NCBI GenBank assembly: GCA_024643655.1
Contig: JAHEMM010000009.1
Coordinates: forward strand, 1-54,426
Length of the DNA: 54,426 nt
Direction of reading: 5' to 3'
From: Chitinophagaceae bacterium
GTDB taxonomy: Bacteria > Bacteroidota > Bacteroidia > Chitinophagales > Chitinophagaceae
In this document: positions 17,574 to 27,040 of the stretch, one piece after another
How positions within the stretch are numbered: position 1 is the first letter of the stretch
Layout of the letters: each line of letters begins with the position of its first letter
The notes under the pieces: model-generated
The model's database searches: none
What the model was told of the DNA's origin: nothing
The model's input: only the letters and a program-made list of their open reading frames with translations
Program-made: the position numbers and the translations under genes

Positions 17574-18428
17574 ATGAACACAAATTCAGCAATCAAAAAC
17601 CTGGTCCGGGAAAAGTATACAGCCATAGCCAACCAATCAAAAGAGCAAAACGAATCTTCCTGTTGCGGAGCAACAGGTTCTTGTGGTACCGATGTATATA
17701 ATATCATGTCAGAAGACTATACAAAGCTGGAAGGTTATAACGCAGATGCAGATCTGGGATTAGGTTGTGGTCTTCCTACTGAGTTTGCCAATATAAAAGA
17801 AGGTAATACTGTAATTGATTTAGGTAGTGGTGCCGGTAATGATGCTTTTATTGCCCGAAAGATAACAGGAGAAAAAGGAAAGGTGATCGGTATTGATTTT
17901 ACTGATGCAATGATTGCAAAAGCAAGAGTAAATGCGGAGAAATTGGGATTACATAATGTTGAATTCCGCCAGGGAGATATTGAAGATATGCCGGTCACAT
18001 CCAATCATGCTGATGTAATTGTTAGTAATTGTGTATTGAATCTGGTTCCAAACAAACATAAAGTTATCAGTGAAATATTTCGGGTGCTTAAACCAGGTGG
18101 CCATTTCTCTATTTCAGATATCGTATTGGAAGGTAACCTTCCGGATAAATGGAAAGAAGTAGCCGAACTTTATGCCGGCTGTGTAACAGGAGCTATCCAG
18201 AAAGAGGAATACCTGGATATTATTAGGCAAACAGGGTTTATAAATATCACTTTACAAAAAGATAAACCGATAATTCTGCCTGATGAGATATTGGCAAATT
18301 ATTTAAGTGCTGAAGAAATTGATACTTACAAAAAAGGGGATACAAAAATTTCAAGTATCACTGTTTATGCAGAGAAGCCTGCGAAAGATGATCGTAATTG
18401 TTGCGAACCGGGGAGCGGATGCTGCTAA
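17574..18428 (+). CDS. arsM: Arsenite methyltransferase ArsM
   Basis: 284 residues. SAM-binding motif I IDLGSGAGNDAFIA (81-94) and motif IDFTDAMIAKA. The cysteines used by ArsM to bind As(III) are in place: C65 (LGLGCGLP), C153 (SNCVLNLVP) and C203 (AGCVTGA), with an N-terminal CC at 30-31. A cysteine-rich tail ends NCCEPGSGCC. ArsM methylates arsenite stepwise to mono-, di- and trimethyl arsenicals in the cytoplasm. It is about 100 bases after arsR, separated by a hairpin. Confidence 0.94.
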   Translation: MNTNSAIKNLVREKYTAIANQSKEQNESSCCGATGSCGTDVYNIMSEDYTKLEGYNADADLGLGCGLPTEFANIKEGNTVIDLGSGAGNDAFIARKITGEKGKVIGIDFTDAMIAKARVNAEKLGLHNVEFRQGDIEDMPVTSNHADVIVSNCVLNLVPNKHKVISEIFRVLKPGGHFSISDIVLEGNLPDKWKEVAELYAGCVTGAIQKEEYLDIIRQTGFINITLQKDKPIILPDEILANYLSAEEIDTYKKGDTKISSITVYAEKPAKDDRNCCEPGSGCC

Positions 18429-18434
18429 AAATTA

Positions 18435-18461
18435 AAAGAGTCCTGCATTGCGGGACTCTTT
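18435..18461 (+). terminator. Terminator between arsM and arsC
   Basis: AAAGAGTCC - TGCATTGCG - GGACTCTTT, a nine-pair stem right after arsM. The arsC ATG follows 12 bases later, so arsC expression depends on readthrough or a promoter inside this stretch. Confidence 0.75.
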
Positions 18462-18473
18462 ATCTTTACGACT

Positions 18474-18866
18474 ATGGTAAAGAAAATTCTTTTCGTTTGC
18501 ATAGAGAATAGTAACCGCTCACAAATGAGCCAGGCATTTGCCAAAATGATTGGTGGCGATGAAGTGGAAGCATACAGTTCGGGTTCAAAGCCATCCGGAA
18601 GAATAAATCAGAAAGCGATTGAAGCGATGAAAGAGTTGGGTTATGATCTGAAAAAACATCGTTCTAAATCATTGGATCAGGTAAAAGAGTTTGCACCATT
18701 TGATGCGGTTGTTACGATGGGTTGCGGCGATGCCTGTCCCTGGATGCCTGCCAAACAATTTATCGACTGGCAAATTCCTGATCCCAGAGAAATGAATGAA
18801 GTTGATTTTAGAAAAGTTCGGGATCTAATTAAAGTAAAAGTTGAAGATCTTTTAAAAGCGATTTAA
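18474..18866 (+). CDS. arsC: Arsenate reductase (LMW-phosphatase-type ArsC)
   Basis: 130 residues. P-loop VCIENSNRS with nucleophile C9 and R15, then a CGDAC pair (C84, C88) for the disulfide cascade and the acid in IPDP (D103): the layout of thioredoxin-coupled ArsC. It reduces arsenate to arsenite in the cytoplasm, which ArsM next door can methylate. Its 3' end overlaps the convergent gene at 18863 by 4 bases. No arsenite efflux gene (ArsB/Acr3) is in the window. Confidence 0.92.
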   Translation: MVKKILFVCIENSNRSQMSQAFAKMIGGDEVEAYSSGSKPSGRINQKAIEAMKELGYDLKKHRSKSLDQVKEFAPFDAVVTMGCGDACPWMPAKQFIDWQIPDPREMNEVDFRKVRDLIKVKVEDLLKAI

Positions 18867-19399
18867 TTTATTGTTCCAATATATTGTTCTGGTATAGGGT
18901 TGTCTTTTGTTTCGCCTTCCCATAAAATAGTTATCACCCACCATCGTTTTCCATCATTCCACAATTGAAAGCTGTTAATCCCCCGCATAAAAGGTTTCTC
19001 ATCCTGTAAAGTTTTCTTGCTTTCATAAGTACTGAATAGATGAACTATGTTTCCGTATCGTTCTGTCTTACGACCGATCTCCGATTCAAAGAATCCATTT
19101 TTTTCCAAAAATGAACCAGAAGAAGTAATATAATCTTCTAAACTCATAGCTCGCCTTGTTCCTTCACCTGTTTCTTTTTTCCCGGTTGGTATTAATCGGG
19201 CATCCATTGTAAATAAAGTTCGCATTCTATCCCAATTTCTTTTTTCACCGGCAGGGCCGGAAATAACATCATAAACCGCTTTGATAATTGCATTTACAGA
19301 TGAAACATCATTTGGGTTGGCAGGAATACTGTCTTTGCTATTTGCAAATACTGAAGTACTGATTACTAAAGCGATTAAAAGAATGGATAGCCTTTTCAT
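18863..19399 (-). CDS. Exported NTF2/SnoaL-like protein
   Basis: 178 residues with a signal peptide (MKRLSILLIALVISTSVFA). The body VNAIIKAVYDVISGPAGEKRNWDRMRTLFTMDARL ... FFESEIGRKTERYGNIVHLFSTYESKK ... GINSFQLWNDGKRWWVITILWEGE has the cone-shaped NTF2-like pattern of periplasmic SnoaL-like proteins. No catalytic residues are evident. Function unknown; 4-base convergent overlap with arsC. Confidence 0.75.
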   Translation of the reverse strand: MKRLSILLIALVISTSVFANSKDSIPANPNDVSSVNAIIKAVYDVISGPAGEKRNWDRMRTLFTMDARLIPTGKKETGEGTRRAMSLEDYITSSGSFLEKNGFFESEIGRKTERYGNIVHLFSTYESKKTLQDEKPFMRGINSFQLWNDGKRWWVITILWEGETKDNPIPEQYIGTIN

Positions 19400-19503
19400 G
19401 TATGATTCTTTTTTATCAAGATAAGGAACATAATAATATTCCGGTGGCCGTTCATAAAAAAGGGTAGTATATATATCATACTAGGGCATTTGCTGCATAG
19501 CAT

Positions 19504-19511
19504 TATCTTTG
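19504..19511 (+). promoter_or_regulatory. asnS promoter -7 element
   Basis: TATCTTTG fits TAnnTTTG and lies 18 bases before the asnS ATG. It overlaps the TTG that would otherwise begin a longer frame at 19509, which rules that start out. Confidence 0.6.
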
Positions 19512-19529
19512 CCCTCCAAAAATCGGACT

Positions 19530-20984
19530 ATGTTCAACAAGAGAATTAAGATAAAAGAACTGCTTACGCAAGAGCCAAATGGACAAGAAGTAATTGTAAT
19601 GGGTTGGGTAAGAACCTTTCGCAACAATCAGTTTATTGCATTAAATGACGGTAGTACAAATAATAATCTGCAGGTGGTGGTAGAGCTGGGTAAGTTTGAT
19701 GATGAATTGTTGAGAAGAATCACAACATCTGCTTCACTAAAAGTGACAGGTATTATTGAACCTTCATTAGGCAAAGGTCAAAAGATGGATTTGAAAGCGG
19801 CTACGATTGAAATATTGGGCGATAGCGATGCGGAGAAATATCCATTGCAACCAAAGAAACACAGCCTTGAATTTTTAAGAGAGAAAGCACATCTGCGTTT
19901 TCGCACCAATACATTTGGTTCAGTATTCCGTGTTCGTCACGCATTGGCATTCGCAGTGCATAAATTCTTTAATGATAAAGGATTTTTATACATGCATACT
20001 CCGATCATTACCGCCAGTGATGCAGAAGGTGCTGGTGAAATGTTTAAAGTAACTACATTACCTGTTGATGGTTCAGCTACAAGAGATGATGCAGGTAAAA
20101 TAGATTTCAAAGAAGATTTTTTTGGAAGAGCTACCAACTTAACAGTAAGTGGACAATTGGAAGGAGAATTAGGAGCAACAGCGTTTGGCGATATTTATAC
20201 ATTTGGTCCAACATTCCGTGCAGAGAATAGCAATACAGCAAGGCATCTTGCTGAGTTCTGGATGATAGAACCTGAGATGGCTTTTTATGATCTGGAAGAC
20301 AATGCAAATCTTGCTGAAGAGTTTATTCAGTACCTGATTAAATATGTAATAGAGAATAATAAAGAAGACCTTGAGTTTTTGGCGCAGCGTTTAGCAGAAG
20401 AAGAAAAGCAATTGCCACAGGATAAGCGCAGCGAAATGGGGTTGATAGAAAAATTGGAATTTGTATTAGCTAACAGTTTTGAAAGATTGACGTATACTGA
20501 AGCAATTGATATTTTAAAGAATAGTAACCAGAATAAGAAAAAGAAATTTCAATATGAAGTAACTGGTTGGGGCATGGATTTGCAAAGTGAGCATGAACGA
20601 TATCTGGTGGAAAAACATTTTAAAAAACCTGTGATATTGACTAACTATCCTGCTGCCATTAAATCATTTTACATGCGGCTCGATGATAATTGTGAACCCG
20701 GCAAACAAACGGTATCTGCTATGGATATTTTAGCTCCGGGTATTGGTGAAATTGTAGGAGGCTCTCAAAGAGAAGAACGATTAGATAAATTGGAAGCAAG
20801 AATGAAAGAGATGAACATTCCATCTGAAGAAATGTGGTGGTATTTAGACACTCGACGTTTTGGTACTGTACCACATGCAGGCTTTGGTTTAGGATTTGAA
20901 AGAATGGTTCAGTTTGTAACAGGCATGACAAATATCAGAGATGTAATTGCTTTTCCGAGAACCCCGGGAAGTGCAGAGTTTTAA
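19530..20984 (+). CDS. asnS: Asparaginyl-tRNA synthetase
   Basis: 484 residues from ATG 19530. N-terminal OB-fold ([22 protein letters not shown], about 15-100) and class II catalytic core: [29 protein letters not shown] (motif 1), [29 protein letters not shown] (motif 2) and [30 protein letters not shown] (motif 3). Charges tRNA-Asn with asparagine. A terminator follows at 21017. Confidence 0.97.
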   Translation: MFNKRIKIKELLTQEPNGQEVIVMGWVRTFRNNQFIALNDGSTNNNLQVVVELGKFDDELLRRITTSASLKVTGIIEPSLGKGQKMDLKAATIEILGDSDAEKYPLQPKKHSLEFLREKAHLRFRTNTFGSVFRVRHALAFAVHKFFNDKGFLYMHTPIITASDAEGAGEMFKVTTLPVDGSATRDDAGKIDFKEDFFGRATNLTVSGQLEGELGATAFGDIYTFGPTFRAENSNTARHLAEFWMIEPEMAFYDLEDNANLAEEFIQYLIKYVIENNKEDLEFLAQRLAEEEKQLPQDKRSEMGLIEKLEFVLANSFERLTYTEAIDILKNSNQNKKKKFQYEVTGWGMDLQSEHERYLVEKHFKKPVILTNYPAAIKSFYMRLDDNCEPGKQTVSAMDILAPGIGEIVGGSQREERLDKLEARMKEMNIPSEEMWWYLDTRRFGTVPHAGFGLGFERMVQFVTGMTNIRDVIAFPRTPGSAEF

Positions 20985-21016
20985 TCTAAATAGAAAATAC
21001 AAAAACAGTTTTTAAG

Positions 21017-21042
21017 AGGTGCTAGAACAGCACCTTTTTTTT
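21017..21042 (+). terminator. Rho-independent terminator after asnS
   Basis: AGGTGCT - AGAAC - AGCACCT followed by a run of T. Confidence 0.85.
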
Positions 21043-21112
21043 ATACTACTTATTGGATATTCTCTTTCAATGATATTGTTTAATATTGTACAAGGGGTAT
21101 TATAAATCAGTC

Positions 21113-23953
21113 ATGAAAAAATATCTATTCTTATTTTTATTATTATTTTCTTGTACAGCATTTTCTCAAACCTGGGGGGATTTAAATGATCAGGTTATAG
21201 AATTGTTTAATAAAGGTGACTATGAAAAAGCAATTCCTTTTGCAGAGCAGGCAGTTTTAACAGCCAAAAAAGAATTTGGCGAAATACACTCTGATTATGC
21301 AAGTAGTTTAAATAACCTCGCAGTTTGTTACAAGCTTTTGGGGCAATACGAAAAAGCCAAACCGTTATATCTGGAATCAATAGGAATTCGTAAAATCGTG
21401 TTGGGAGAAACTCACCCCGATTATCTAGCAAGCCTAATTAATTTGTCAAATTTGTATTCGGAGGTTGGTCAATACGAAATAGCTGAAACAAACTTATTGA
21501 TAGCAAAAGAGATTTATGAAAAAGAAATAGGAGAAACCAATCCTAATTATGCATTATGCCTGAATAATCTGGCTGGGGTATATATGAGTAAAGGCGACTA
21601 TGAAAAAGTCGAATTGTTATATCTAAAATCAAAGGAGTTGCGCAAGACTCTATTTGGAGAATCTCACATAGAATATGCAAGTAGTCTAAATAACCTGGCA
21701 TTATATAATAAGAAATTGGGCCAATATGAAAAAGCCGAAAAGTTGTACCTGGAGGCATTAGAAATTTGGAAAAATGTGGCTGGGAAATCTCACCCGAACT
21801 ATATAACTACTTTAAGTAATCTTTCAAGTTTATATAAAATCAAAGGCCAAAATAAAAAAGCCGAAACAATGTACTTGGAAGCACTAGAGATTCGGGAAAA
21901 TGTGTCAGGTAAAACACATCCAGGCTATGCTAGCATTTTAAATAACATGGCTAATTTGTATATGAATATGGAGCAATATGAAAAAGCGGAGTTGTTATTC
22001 TTACAATCAAAAAGCATTTACAAAAACGTATTAGGAGAAACGCATCCAGACTATGCGAATGTCTTAAATAACCTGGCTGGGTTTTATGTATTTATGGAGC
22101 AATATGAAAAAGCTGAACCACTGTTTTTGGAGTCAAGTGAAATCAAGAAAAAGGTATTGGGCGAAACTCATCCTGATTATGCAGACGGTTTACACAACCT
22201 TGTAACTTATTATAGAAAAACCGGTAAATATGAAACGGCTGAAAAATTTATAATGTTAAATAATCAAATTGTAATTAATAACTTAAAAAAATTTTTTACT
22301 TGTTTGTCAGAAAAAGAAAAAGGAAATTATCTCGCCAATAATATTAGTTTAAATAATTCCAATAACAATTTTTTATATCAGTATCCACAGGCAAAAGCTG
22401 ACTTTTATATGGAATGTTTTAACCTGCAGCTACTACTCAAGACACTTTCATTGGAAGATACCAAGTCCGGTATAGAAGCCATTAGAAAAAGTACTAATGA
22501 AACGATAATCAAACTATATGAAGACTGGCAAACAAACAAAAATATTTTAGCTAAACAATATGCATTGGCAATAACTAAACGAAGAAAAGATTTACAAGAA
22601 TTTGAAAACACAACAGAGGGTATTGAAAAAGAGTTAAACCGAAAATCATCTCTTTTTAGAAAAGAGCTTACGTCTTTTAATATTAACACTATAGATATTT
22701 GGAAAAATTTACAAGAAAACGAAGTAGCAATTGAGTTTGTCCGATTTAATCTTAATAAGGAAAAATGGACCGACAGCATTATGTATGCTGCTTATATTTT
22801 GAAAAAGAATGACAGTATACCACTGTTCATTCCGCTTTTTGAAGAAAAGCAATTACAACAATTATTAGCGAGTGCCGGAAAATCTGCCGAGAGAATTGCA
22901 AAAGTTTTTTATCCTGGATCAGGAATTGATAATTATAATACTTCTCTGGCGAAAAAATTATTTGAATTAATATGGCAACCACTTGAACCCTGGTTAACAG
23001 ATGTAAAGTCAATATCTTATTCTCCGACCGGTAAATTATTTAGTATTGCATTTCATGCACTCGCAGTAGATAGCAGTAAATTATTGATGGACAAATATCA
23101 GTTGCATCAATATACCAGTACCCGGCAGGTAGCTTTACGAACAACAGATGACCAGATAACAATTCCCAAAAACATAGTATTGTTCGGCGGTATTGATTTT
23201 TCTATGGATAGCTTGCAATTAGTATCTCAAAGAAACGGCCAGTCAAACAAAGAAGTTTCAACTTCTATTTATACGCCTTCTACAAGAGGTTTAAACAGTA
23301 TTCCATTCCCGAAGCTTCCGGGGACAGCGGCAGAAGTAGAAAAAATCAGGGAATTGTTTGATGAAAAAAAGATAGTTACAAAATTATTTTTGGAAACTTC
23401 TGCATCAGAAGAAAATCTCAAAGCGCTTAGCAGTAATTCACCACAGGTTTTACATATTGCCACGCATGGTTTCTTTTTACCGGATCCTGAAACGAAGAAG
23501 GAAATTGGGTTTAATGATGATAATGATTACTCTTTAGCAGATGATCCGCTACTCAGAAGCGGATTAATACTATCGGGAGGCAATTATGTCTGGGGTGGTA
23601 AACCTCCAATTAGCGGTATCGAAGATGGTATTGCAACTGCTTACGAAATAGCTCATCTAAACCTTAGCAATACAGAACTTGTAGTGTTGAGTGCTTGTAA
23701 AACAGCATTAGGAGATGTAAAAGGAAGTGAAGGTGTTTTTGGATTGCAGCGATCCTTTAAAATGGCTGGAGTAAAGAAGATGATTGTCAGTTTATGGGAT
23801 GTACAGGACAAACAAACTGCTGAGTTAATGACCTCCTTCTATGCTTACTGGATGAAAGGAAAAACAATAGAAGAATCTTTTGCACAAGCTCAGGCTGATA
23901 TGCGGAAGAAATACCCACCCTTTTACTGGGCGGCGTTTGTATTGGTGGAATAA
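21113..23953 (+). CDS. Exported TPR-CHAT protease-like protein
   Basis: 946 residues from ATG 21113 (the frame opens earlier with TTG at 21086, but MKKYLFLFLLLFSCTAFSQ is a clear signal peptide). Eight consecutive 42-residue TPR_10/12-type repeats, each opening (H/N)PxYAxxLNNLA, cover about residues 60-395; a helical linker follows, then a C-terminal CHAT domain. Its caspase-like dyad is visible: H785 in LHIATHGFF and C862 in LSACKTALGD, with GVFGLQRSFKMAGVKKMIVSLWDVQD after it. CHAT domains are caspase/separase relatives; in Bacteroidota this architecture is frequent and of unknown role. Export suggests periplasmic or surface action. Confidence 0.9.
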   Translation: MKKYLFLFLLLFSCTAFSQTWGDLNDQVIELFNKGDYEKAIPFAEQAVLTAKKEFGEIHSDYASSLNNLAVCYKLLGQYEKAKPLYLESIGIRKIVLGETHPDYLASLINLSNLYSEVGQYEIAETNLLIAKEIYEKEIGETNPNYALCLNNLAGVYMSKGDYEKVELLYLKSKELRKTLFGESHIEYASSLNNLALYNKKLGQYEKAEKLYLEALEIWKNVAGKSHPNYITTLSNLSSLYKIKGQNKKAETMYLEALEIRENVSGKTHPGYASILNNMANLYMNMEQYEKAELLFLQSKSIYKNVLGETHPDYANVLNNLAGFYVFMEQYEKAEPLFLESSEIKKKVLGETHPDYADGLHNLVTYYRKTGKYETAEKFIMLNNQIVINNLKKFFTCLSEKEKGNYLANNISLNNSNNNFLYQYPQAKADFYMECFNLQLLLKTLSLEDTKSGIEAIRKSTNETIIKLYEDWQTNKNILAKQYALAITKRRKDLQEFENTTEGIEKELNRKSSLFRKELTSFNINTIDIWKNLQENEVAIEFVRFNLNKEKWTDSIMYAAYILKKNDSIPLFIPLFEEKQLQQLLASAGKSAERIAKVFYPGSGIDNYNTSLAKKLFELIWQPLEPWLTDVKSISYSPTGKLFSIAFHALAVDSSKLLMDKYQLHQYTSTRQVALRTTDDQITIPKNIVLFGGIDFSMDSLQLVSQRNGQSNKEVSTSIYTPSTRGLNSIPFPKLPGTAAEVEKIRELFDEKKIVTKLFLETSASEENLKALSSNSPQVLHIATHGFFLPDPETKKEIGFNDDNDYSLADDPLLRSGLILSGGNYVWGGKPPISGIEDGIATAYEIAHLNLSNTELVVLSACKTALGDVKGSEGVFGLQRSFKMAGVKKMIVSLWDVQDKQTAELMTSFYAYWMKGKTIEESFAQAQADMRKKYPPFYWAAFVLVE

Positions 23954-24026
23954 TTTAATTAATGTTTCCAACATTTTTTGACTGCCAATAAGTATTATTT
24001 TAATATTAAAGAACGAAAATAAATTT

Positions 24027-24584
24027 ATGGGCGGAGCTTTTGATTTAATGGTATGGTATTTATCGGTCATTTATTTATTAAGTGGTTTTCTTCCCGCTTT
24101 TCTATTTGTATTTATTTTAAAAAAACTATTCAATAAAACGGCATTCATTCAAGCGTATGCTAAAAATTATATACTTTCTTATCCATTAAGTGCATTACTC
24201 TTATTCTTATTTCAACTTTATACTTTTTTAGACTCCAGTCATTATTTTAAAAGTCTGGCAAACGAAATCCCTGGAAATACGTTGTATTTATTGGTGTTTA
24301 TTTTGAGCTTGTTACCATTATTTTTTTTGGTACTAAAAAGAAACAAACGGTACAACCAGGCAATATTTATATGTAGTCTGGCTCTTTTAATGATTATTAT
24401 TTTTGAACAGCTGTACCCCTTTATTCCATTAGATACTTATATCCTAGAGGAATTATTACTTGTAATAGGTAAAAGTGCTCTTTGGTTTCTTGGATTTAGC
24501 CTTCTGCTAACACTTTCTATTTTATTCAGGACAAGAATGGAAAAAAGAGAGGCACAAAAAAAATCCGGAAAAGACCGGATTTAA
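24027..24584 (+). CDS. Integral membrane protein, unknown
   Basis: 185 residues, mostly hydrophobic, with about five helices (10-32, 48-68, 84-103, 110-130, 138-166) and a charged tail (RTRMEKREAQKKSGKDRI). No family recognised. ATG at 24027 gives MGGAFDLMVWYLSVIYLL, a reasonable N-out start. The stop codon lies inside a terminator hairpin. Confidence 0.65.
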   Translation: MGGAFDLMVWYLSVIYLLSGFLPAFLFVFILKKLFNKTAFIQAYAKNYILSYPLSALLLFLFQLYTFLDSSHYFKSLANEIPGNTLYLLVFILSLLPLFFLVLKRNKRYNQAIFICSLALLMIIIFEQLYPFIPLDTYILEELLLVIGKSALWFLGFSLLLTLSILFRTRMEKREAQKKSGKDRI

Positions 24585-24590
24585 TAATTT
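24561..24590 (+). terminator. Terminator overlapping the stop codon
   Basis: AAATCCGG (24561-24568) pairs with CCGGATTT (24575-24582), followed by a T-rich stretch; the upstream protein's last codons and TAA are part of the stem. Confidence 0.6.
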
Positions 24591-24618
24591 TAAAGAAAAG
24601 CAGTTACACTACTTTGGT

Positions 24619-25209
24619 TTAATAAATTTTTATTGGCACCCAAAACCCTTCAATTTTTTTATCTATACCATAATTACCAGGAAGTAATTCAATATTCTGT
24701 TTATTTGCAAAGCGGGCAGCAATATGTCTGGGAAGTGTGATATTGTTTTCAATTTTTAAACTTTGAATTAGTGGCATTGGAGATCCAACATATTTAAATT
24801 GCAAATAAGTAGTGCCTTTTTGATCTTCAACAATTGTCTGATCGAAAGAATAGACGTCTACTTTTTTCCCAGAATTGTCTTTTTCAAAACGGGAAAAATC
24901 AGCTTTATTCCTCGAAGATTCTCTTACTTTACTTTCTTCTGACATGTCTTTTATAATCAACCCAAAATTTCCGCTAGCCCATTTATCTGATATGTCGAAA
25001 GAAACATAAAAATTATTTGGACCCTGCCCTCTGTTTAATGCCAACTCTACACTATTGAGATCTTTTGCGTTGATCTTGAATTTAAGATTCACCGTTTTAC
25101 TGATTGCTGTAAATGATTCTGGAGGCGGAGGAAAATGTTCCTCATTTGTCTTAACCCATGCAATTGCCAAAAGGCCAATAACTGCGACGAAAAGGATATT
25201 ATATTTCAT
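24619..25209 (-). CDS. Exported protein, last gene of the acyl-transfer operon
   Basis: 196 residues with an N-terminal hydrophobic signal or anchor (MKYNILFVAVIGLLAIAWV), then a Pro run (FPPPP) and a beta-rich body: FKINAKDLNSVELALN, NNFYVSFDISDKW, VDVYSFDQTIV. No family recognised. It starts 11 bases after the acyl-AMP ligase stop and is therefore probably cotranscribed with the condensation-ACP-FAAL genes, which suggests a role for that product outside the cytoplasm. Confidence 0.6.
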   Translation of the reverse strand: MKYNILFVAVIGLLAIAWVKTNEEHFPPPPESFTAISKTVNLKFKINAKDLNSVELALNRGQGPNNFYVSFDISDKWASGNFGLIIKDMSEESKVRESSRNKADFSRFEKDNSGKKVDVYSFDQTIVEDQKGTTYLQFKYVGSPMPLIQSLKIENNITLPRHIAARFANKQNIELLPGNYGIDKKIEGFWVPIKIY

Positions 25210-25220
25210 GGTTTAAAGAT

Positions 25221-26816
25221 TTATGGTACTAAAATGTTTTTTCTAAATACTAAAGGACTATCTAAATATACGTTTTTTAAACTGGAATGCCTCAATTTAC
25301 CATTGGGAGTAATTGGTAAAGCCTTGGGTTTTAATAAATAAACTTTTGCCGGCCGCAGGCCAAAATGCTCATAAATGCTTTGAACTATTTCAATTACAAG
25401 TTCATGGCATTTATCTATTGACGTACATTTTGGTTGTTTGTATTCAGCAAATACGTATAGCTTTTCTCCACTTTTTTCCGGCTTTTCAATGCCAATAGCC
25501 ATTGCCTGACGTATGTTTTTTATTTTTCGAACTACTTCTTCTATATCATCCGGGTACAATGTAATTCCTCCATGAATAATAATATTTTTTTTTCTTGAAA
25601 GTATATATAGGTATCCTTTTTTGTCTAAGTAACCTATATCTCCAGTACGCAGATAATTGTTCTTATCAAATGGGCTATATTTTTTTTTCTTATTAAAGTA
25701 GCCTTTCATGTTGGCTGGGCTTTTAACCAAGACCTCGCCGATCTTTCTTTTTTCTTTCTTTTGTTTAACGGAGGCTATTTTAATTTTTATATTTTTCAAA
25801 AGCTTTCCTGAAGATACATGACCATCTTTATCAGTTCTTGGTGGCTGACCAACCGGATGTGTTGTAACGGCTAATGTGGCTTCTGCCAAACCATAACCAG
25901 CAATCATTATGTTTTTTAAATTAAATGCTTTTTCAAATAATCTGTATGTTTCAATATGTATTGGCTCAGCTGCATTTAATGCAAGGCGAAGCGATGAAAG
26001 ATCGTAACTGGAATGATTACGTATGCTTTTTACACAAAGTTGATAAGCAATATCAGGGGCTGTAATAATGGTGCCTTTAAATTTTTGAATTGCAGATAAC
26101 CAGGAATGTACTTTGTGCAAGCCTTCTGCAAGCAAAACAAATTGACCACCAGTATATAAAGGAACCATTGTATTTAGTATCAAGCCCATATCATGATACA
26201 CCGGTAACCAGCTTACAAAAACATCTTTGTTAGTAATGTTCATTGCATCAATGTTTTGTTTGATATTAATCAGAAGTTTTTTGTGAGTCAACGGAACACC
26301 TTTTGGAAAGCTGGTGCTTCCGGAAGTGTATTGAATAAAAGCAATATTGTTTTCAGAAATTTTAGGAAAACTATTTAAAGATGAAACGGGCAATGATTTG
26401 TTAACCCAATGAAGTTTTATTTTCTGCTTTTTTGCAAATGCCAGCAATTCTACTTTTCTTTTCGAAGAAATAGTTGCTGATAATATCATGTGCTGACTTT
26501 TGCAAAGTCTTTTAAGTTGTAAACAACGGTCAGTTCCGGCTTTTGGAAAAACAGGTACAGCAATGGCGCCAGCCAGTATACATCCATAAAAGGCAATAAA
26601 AAATTCAGCACTGTTTGGAACCAGAATCAAGACTGTTTCTTTTTTGTTGACCCCTTTTGAAATCAGCGTAGAAGCGAAATATTTTACATTTTCCCAAAGC
26701 CATGAATAGGTATATTTATTTTCATCTATGATGAATGCTGTTGCTTCTGAAGAATGAGCTGCATTAAATTGCAGTAGATCAATAAGTGTTTTACAGGAAG
26801 AAAGCTTTGTTGTCAT
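25221..26816 (-). CDS. FAAL-type fatty acyl-AMP ligase
   Basis: 531 residues of the ANL superfamily: A3 loop YTSGSTSFPKGVPLTHKK (163-180), SWLPVYHDMGLI (202-213, typical of fatty acyl-AMP ligases), AGYGLAEATLAVT, LRTGDIGYLDKKGYLYI, and C-terminal PNGKLRH with the adenylating Lys. FAALs activate a fatty acid as acyl-AMP and load it on an acyl carrier protein rather than CoA. Its ATG overlaps the upstream ACP stop by 4 bases, so the ACP is the obvious acceptor. Length is close to the compact FAAL class. Confidence 0.9.
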   Translation of the reverse strand: MTTKLSSCKTLIDLLQFNAAHSSEATAFIIDENKYTYSWLWENVKYFASTLISKGVNKKETVLILVPNSAEFFIAFYGCILAGAIAVPVFPKAGTDRCLQLKRLCKSQHMILSATISSKRKVELLAFAKKQKIKLHWVNKSLPVSSLNSFPKISENNIAFIQYTSGSTSFPKGVPLTHKKLLINIKQNIDAMNITNKDVFVSWLPVYHDMGLILNTMVPLYTGGQFVLLAEGLHKVHSWLSAIQKFKGTIITAPDIAYQLCVKSIRNHSSYDLSSLRLALNAAEPIHIETYRLFEKAFNLKNIMIAGYGLAEATLAVTTHPVGQPPRTDKDGHVSSGKLLKNIKIKIASVKQKKEKRKIGEVLVKSPANMKGYFNKKKKYSPFDKNNYLRTGDIGYLDKKGYLYILSRKKNIIIHGGITLYPDDIEEVVRKIKNIRQAMAIGIEKPEKSGEKLYVFAEYKQPKCTSIDKCHELVIEIVQSIYEHFGLRPAKVYLLKPKALPITPNGKLRHSSLKNVYLDSPLVFRKNILVP

Positions 26817-27040
26817 GGGTTTAAATGAGATTGGATATAATTATGCAAATCTTCAATTGTTTTAAACCCAGGCAATGCTTCTTCAGGAATAAATAAACCG
26901 GTTTGTTCTTCGATGTTTACAATAAGACTTGCCATATCGATTGATTCGGCTTCCAGGTCTTCATAAAAGCGATCTTGTATTGATACTTTTTTTCGACCTA
27001 ACTGCAATGCTACAGTTTGTAATAATGATTGCTGGTTCAT
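26813..27040 (-). CDS. Stand-alone acyl carrier protein
   Basis: 75 residues of the PP-binding fold: helix 1 SLLQTVALQLGRKKV, then DRFYEDLEAESIDMASLIVNIEEQTGLFIPEEALPGFKTIEDLHNYIQ. S33 in ESIDM is at the phosphopantetheine position, with Glu instead of the usual Asp before it. It overlaps both neighbours by 4 bases, so it should carry the acyl chain loaded by the FAAL and used by the condensation enzyme. Confidence 0.9.
   Translation of the reverse strand: MNQQSLLQTVALQLGRKKVSIQDRFYEDLEAESIDMASLIVNIEEQTGLFIPEEALPGFKTIEDLHNYIQSHLNP

Noticed and set aside
21200..22260. Tandem DNA repeat in the TPR region
   Set aside because: The periodicity is at protein level (42 residues); the DNA copies have diverged and are explained by the TPR domains.
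21113..23953. TPR-CHAT as part of a CRISPR-linked or gasdermin-type defence module
   Set aside because: No Cas, gasdermin or other defence partner is adjacent; neighbours are asnS and a small membrane protein, and the protein has a signal peptide.
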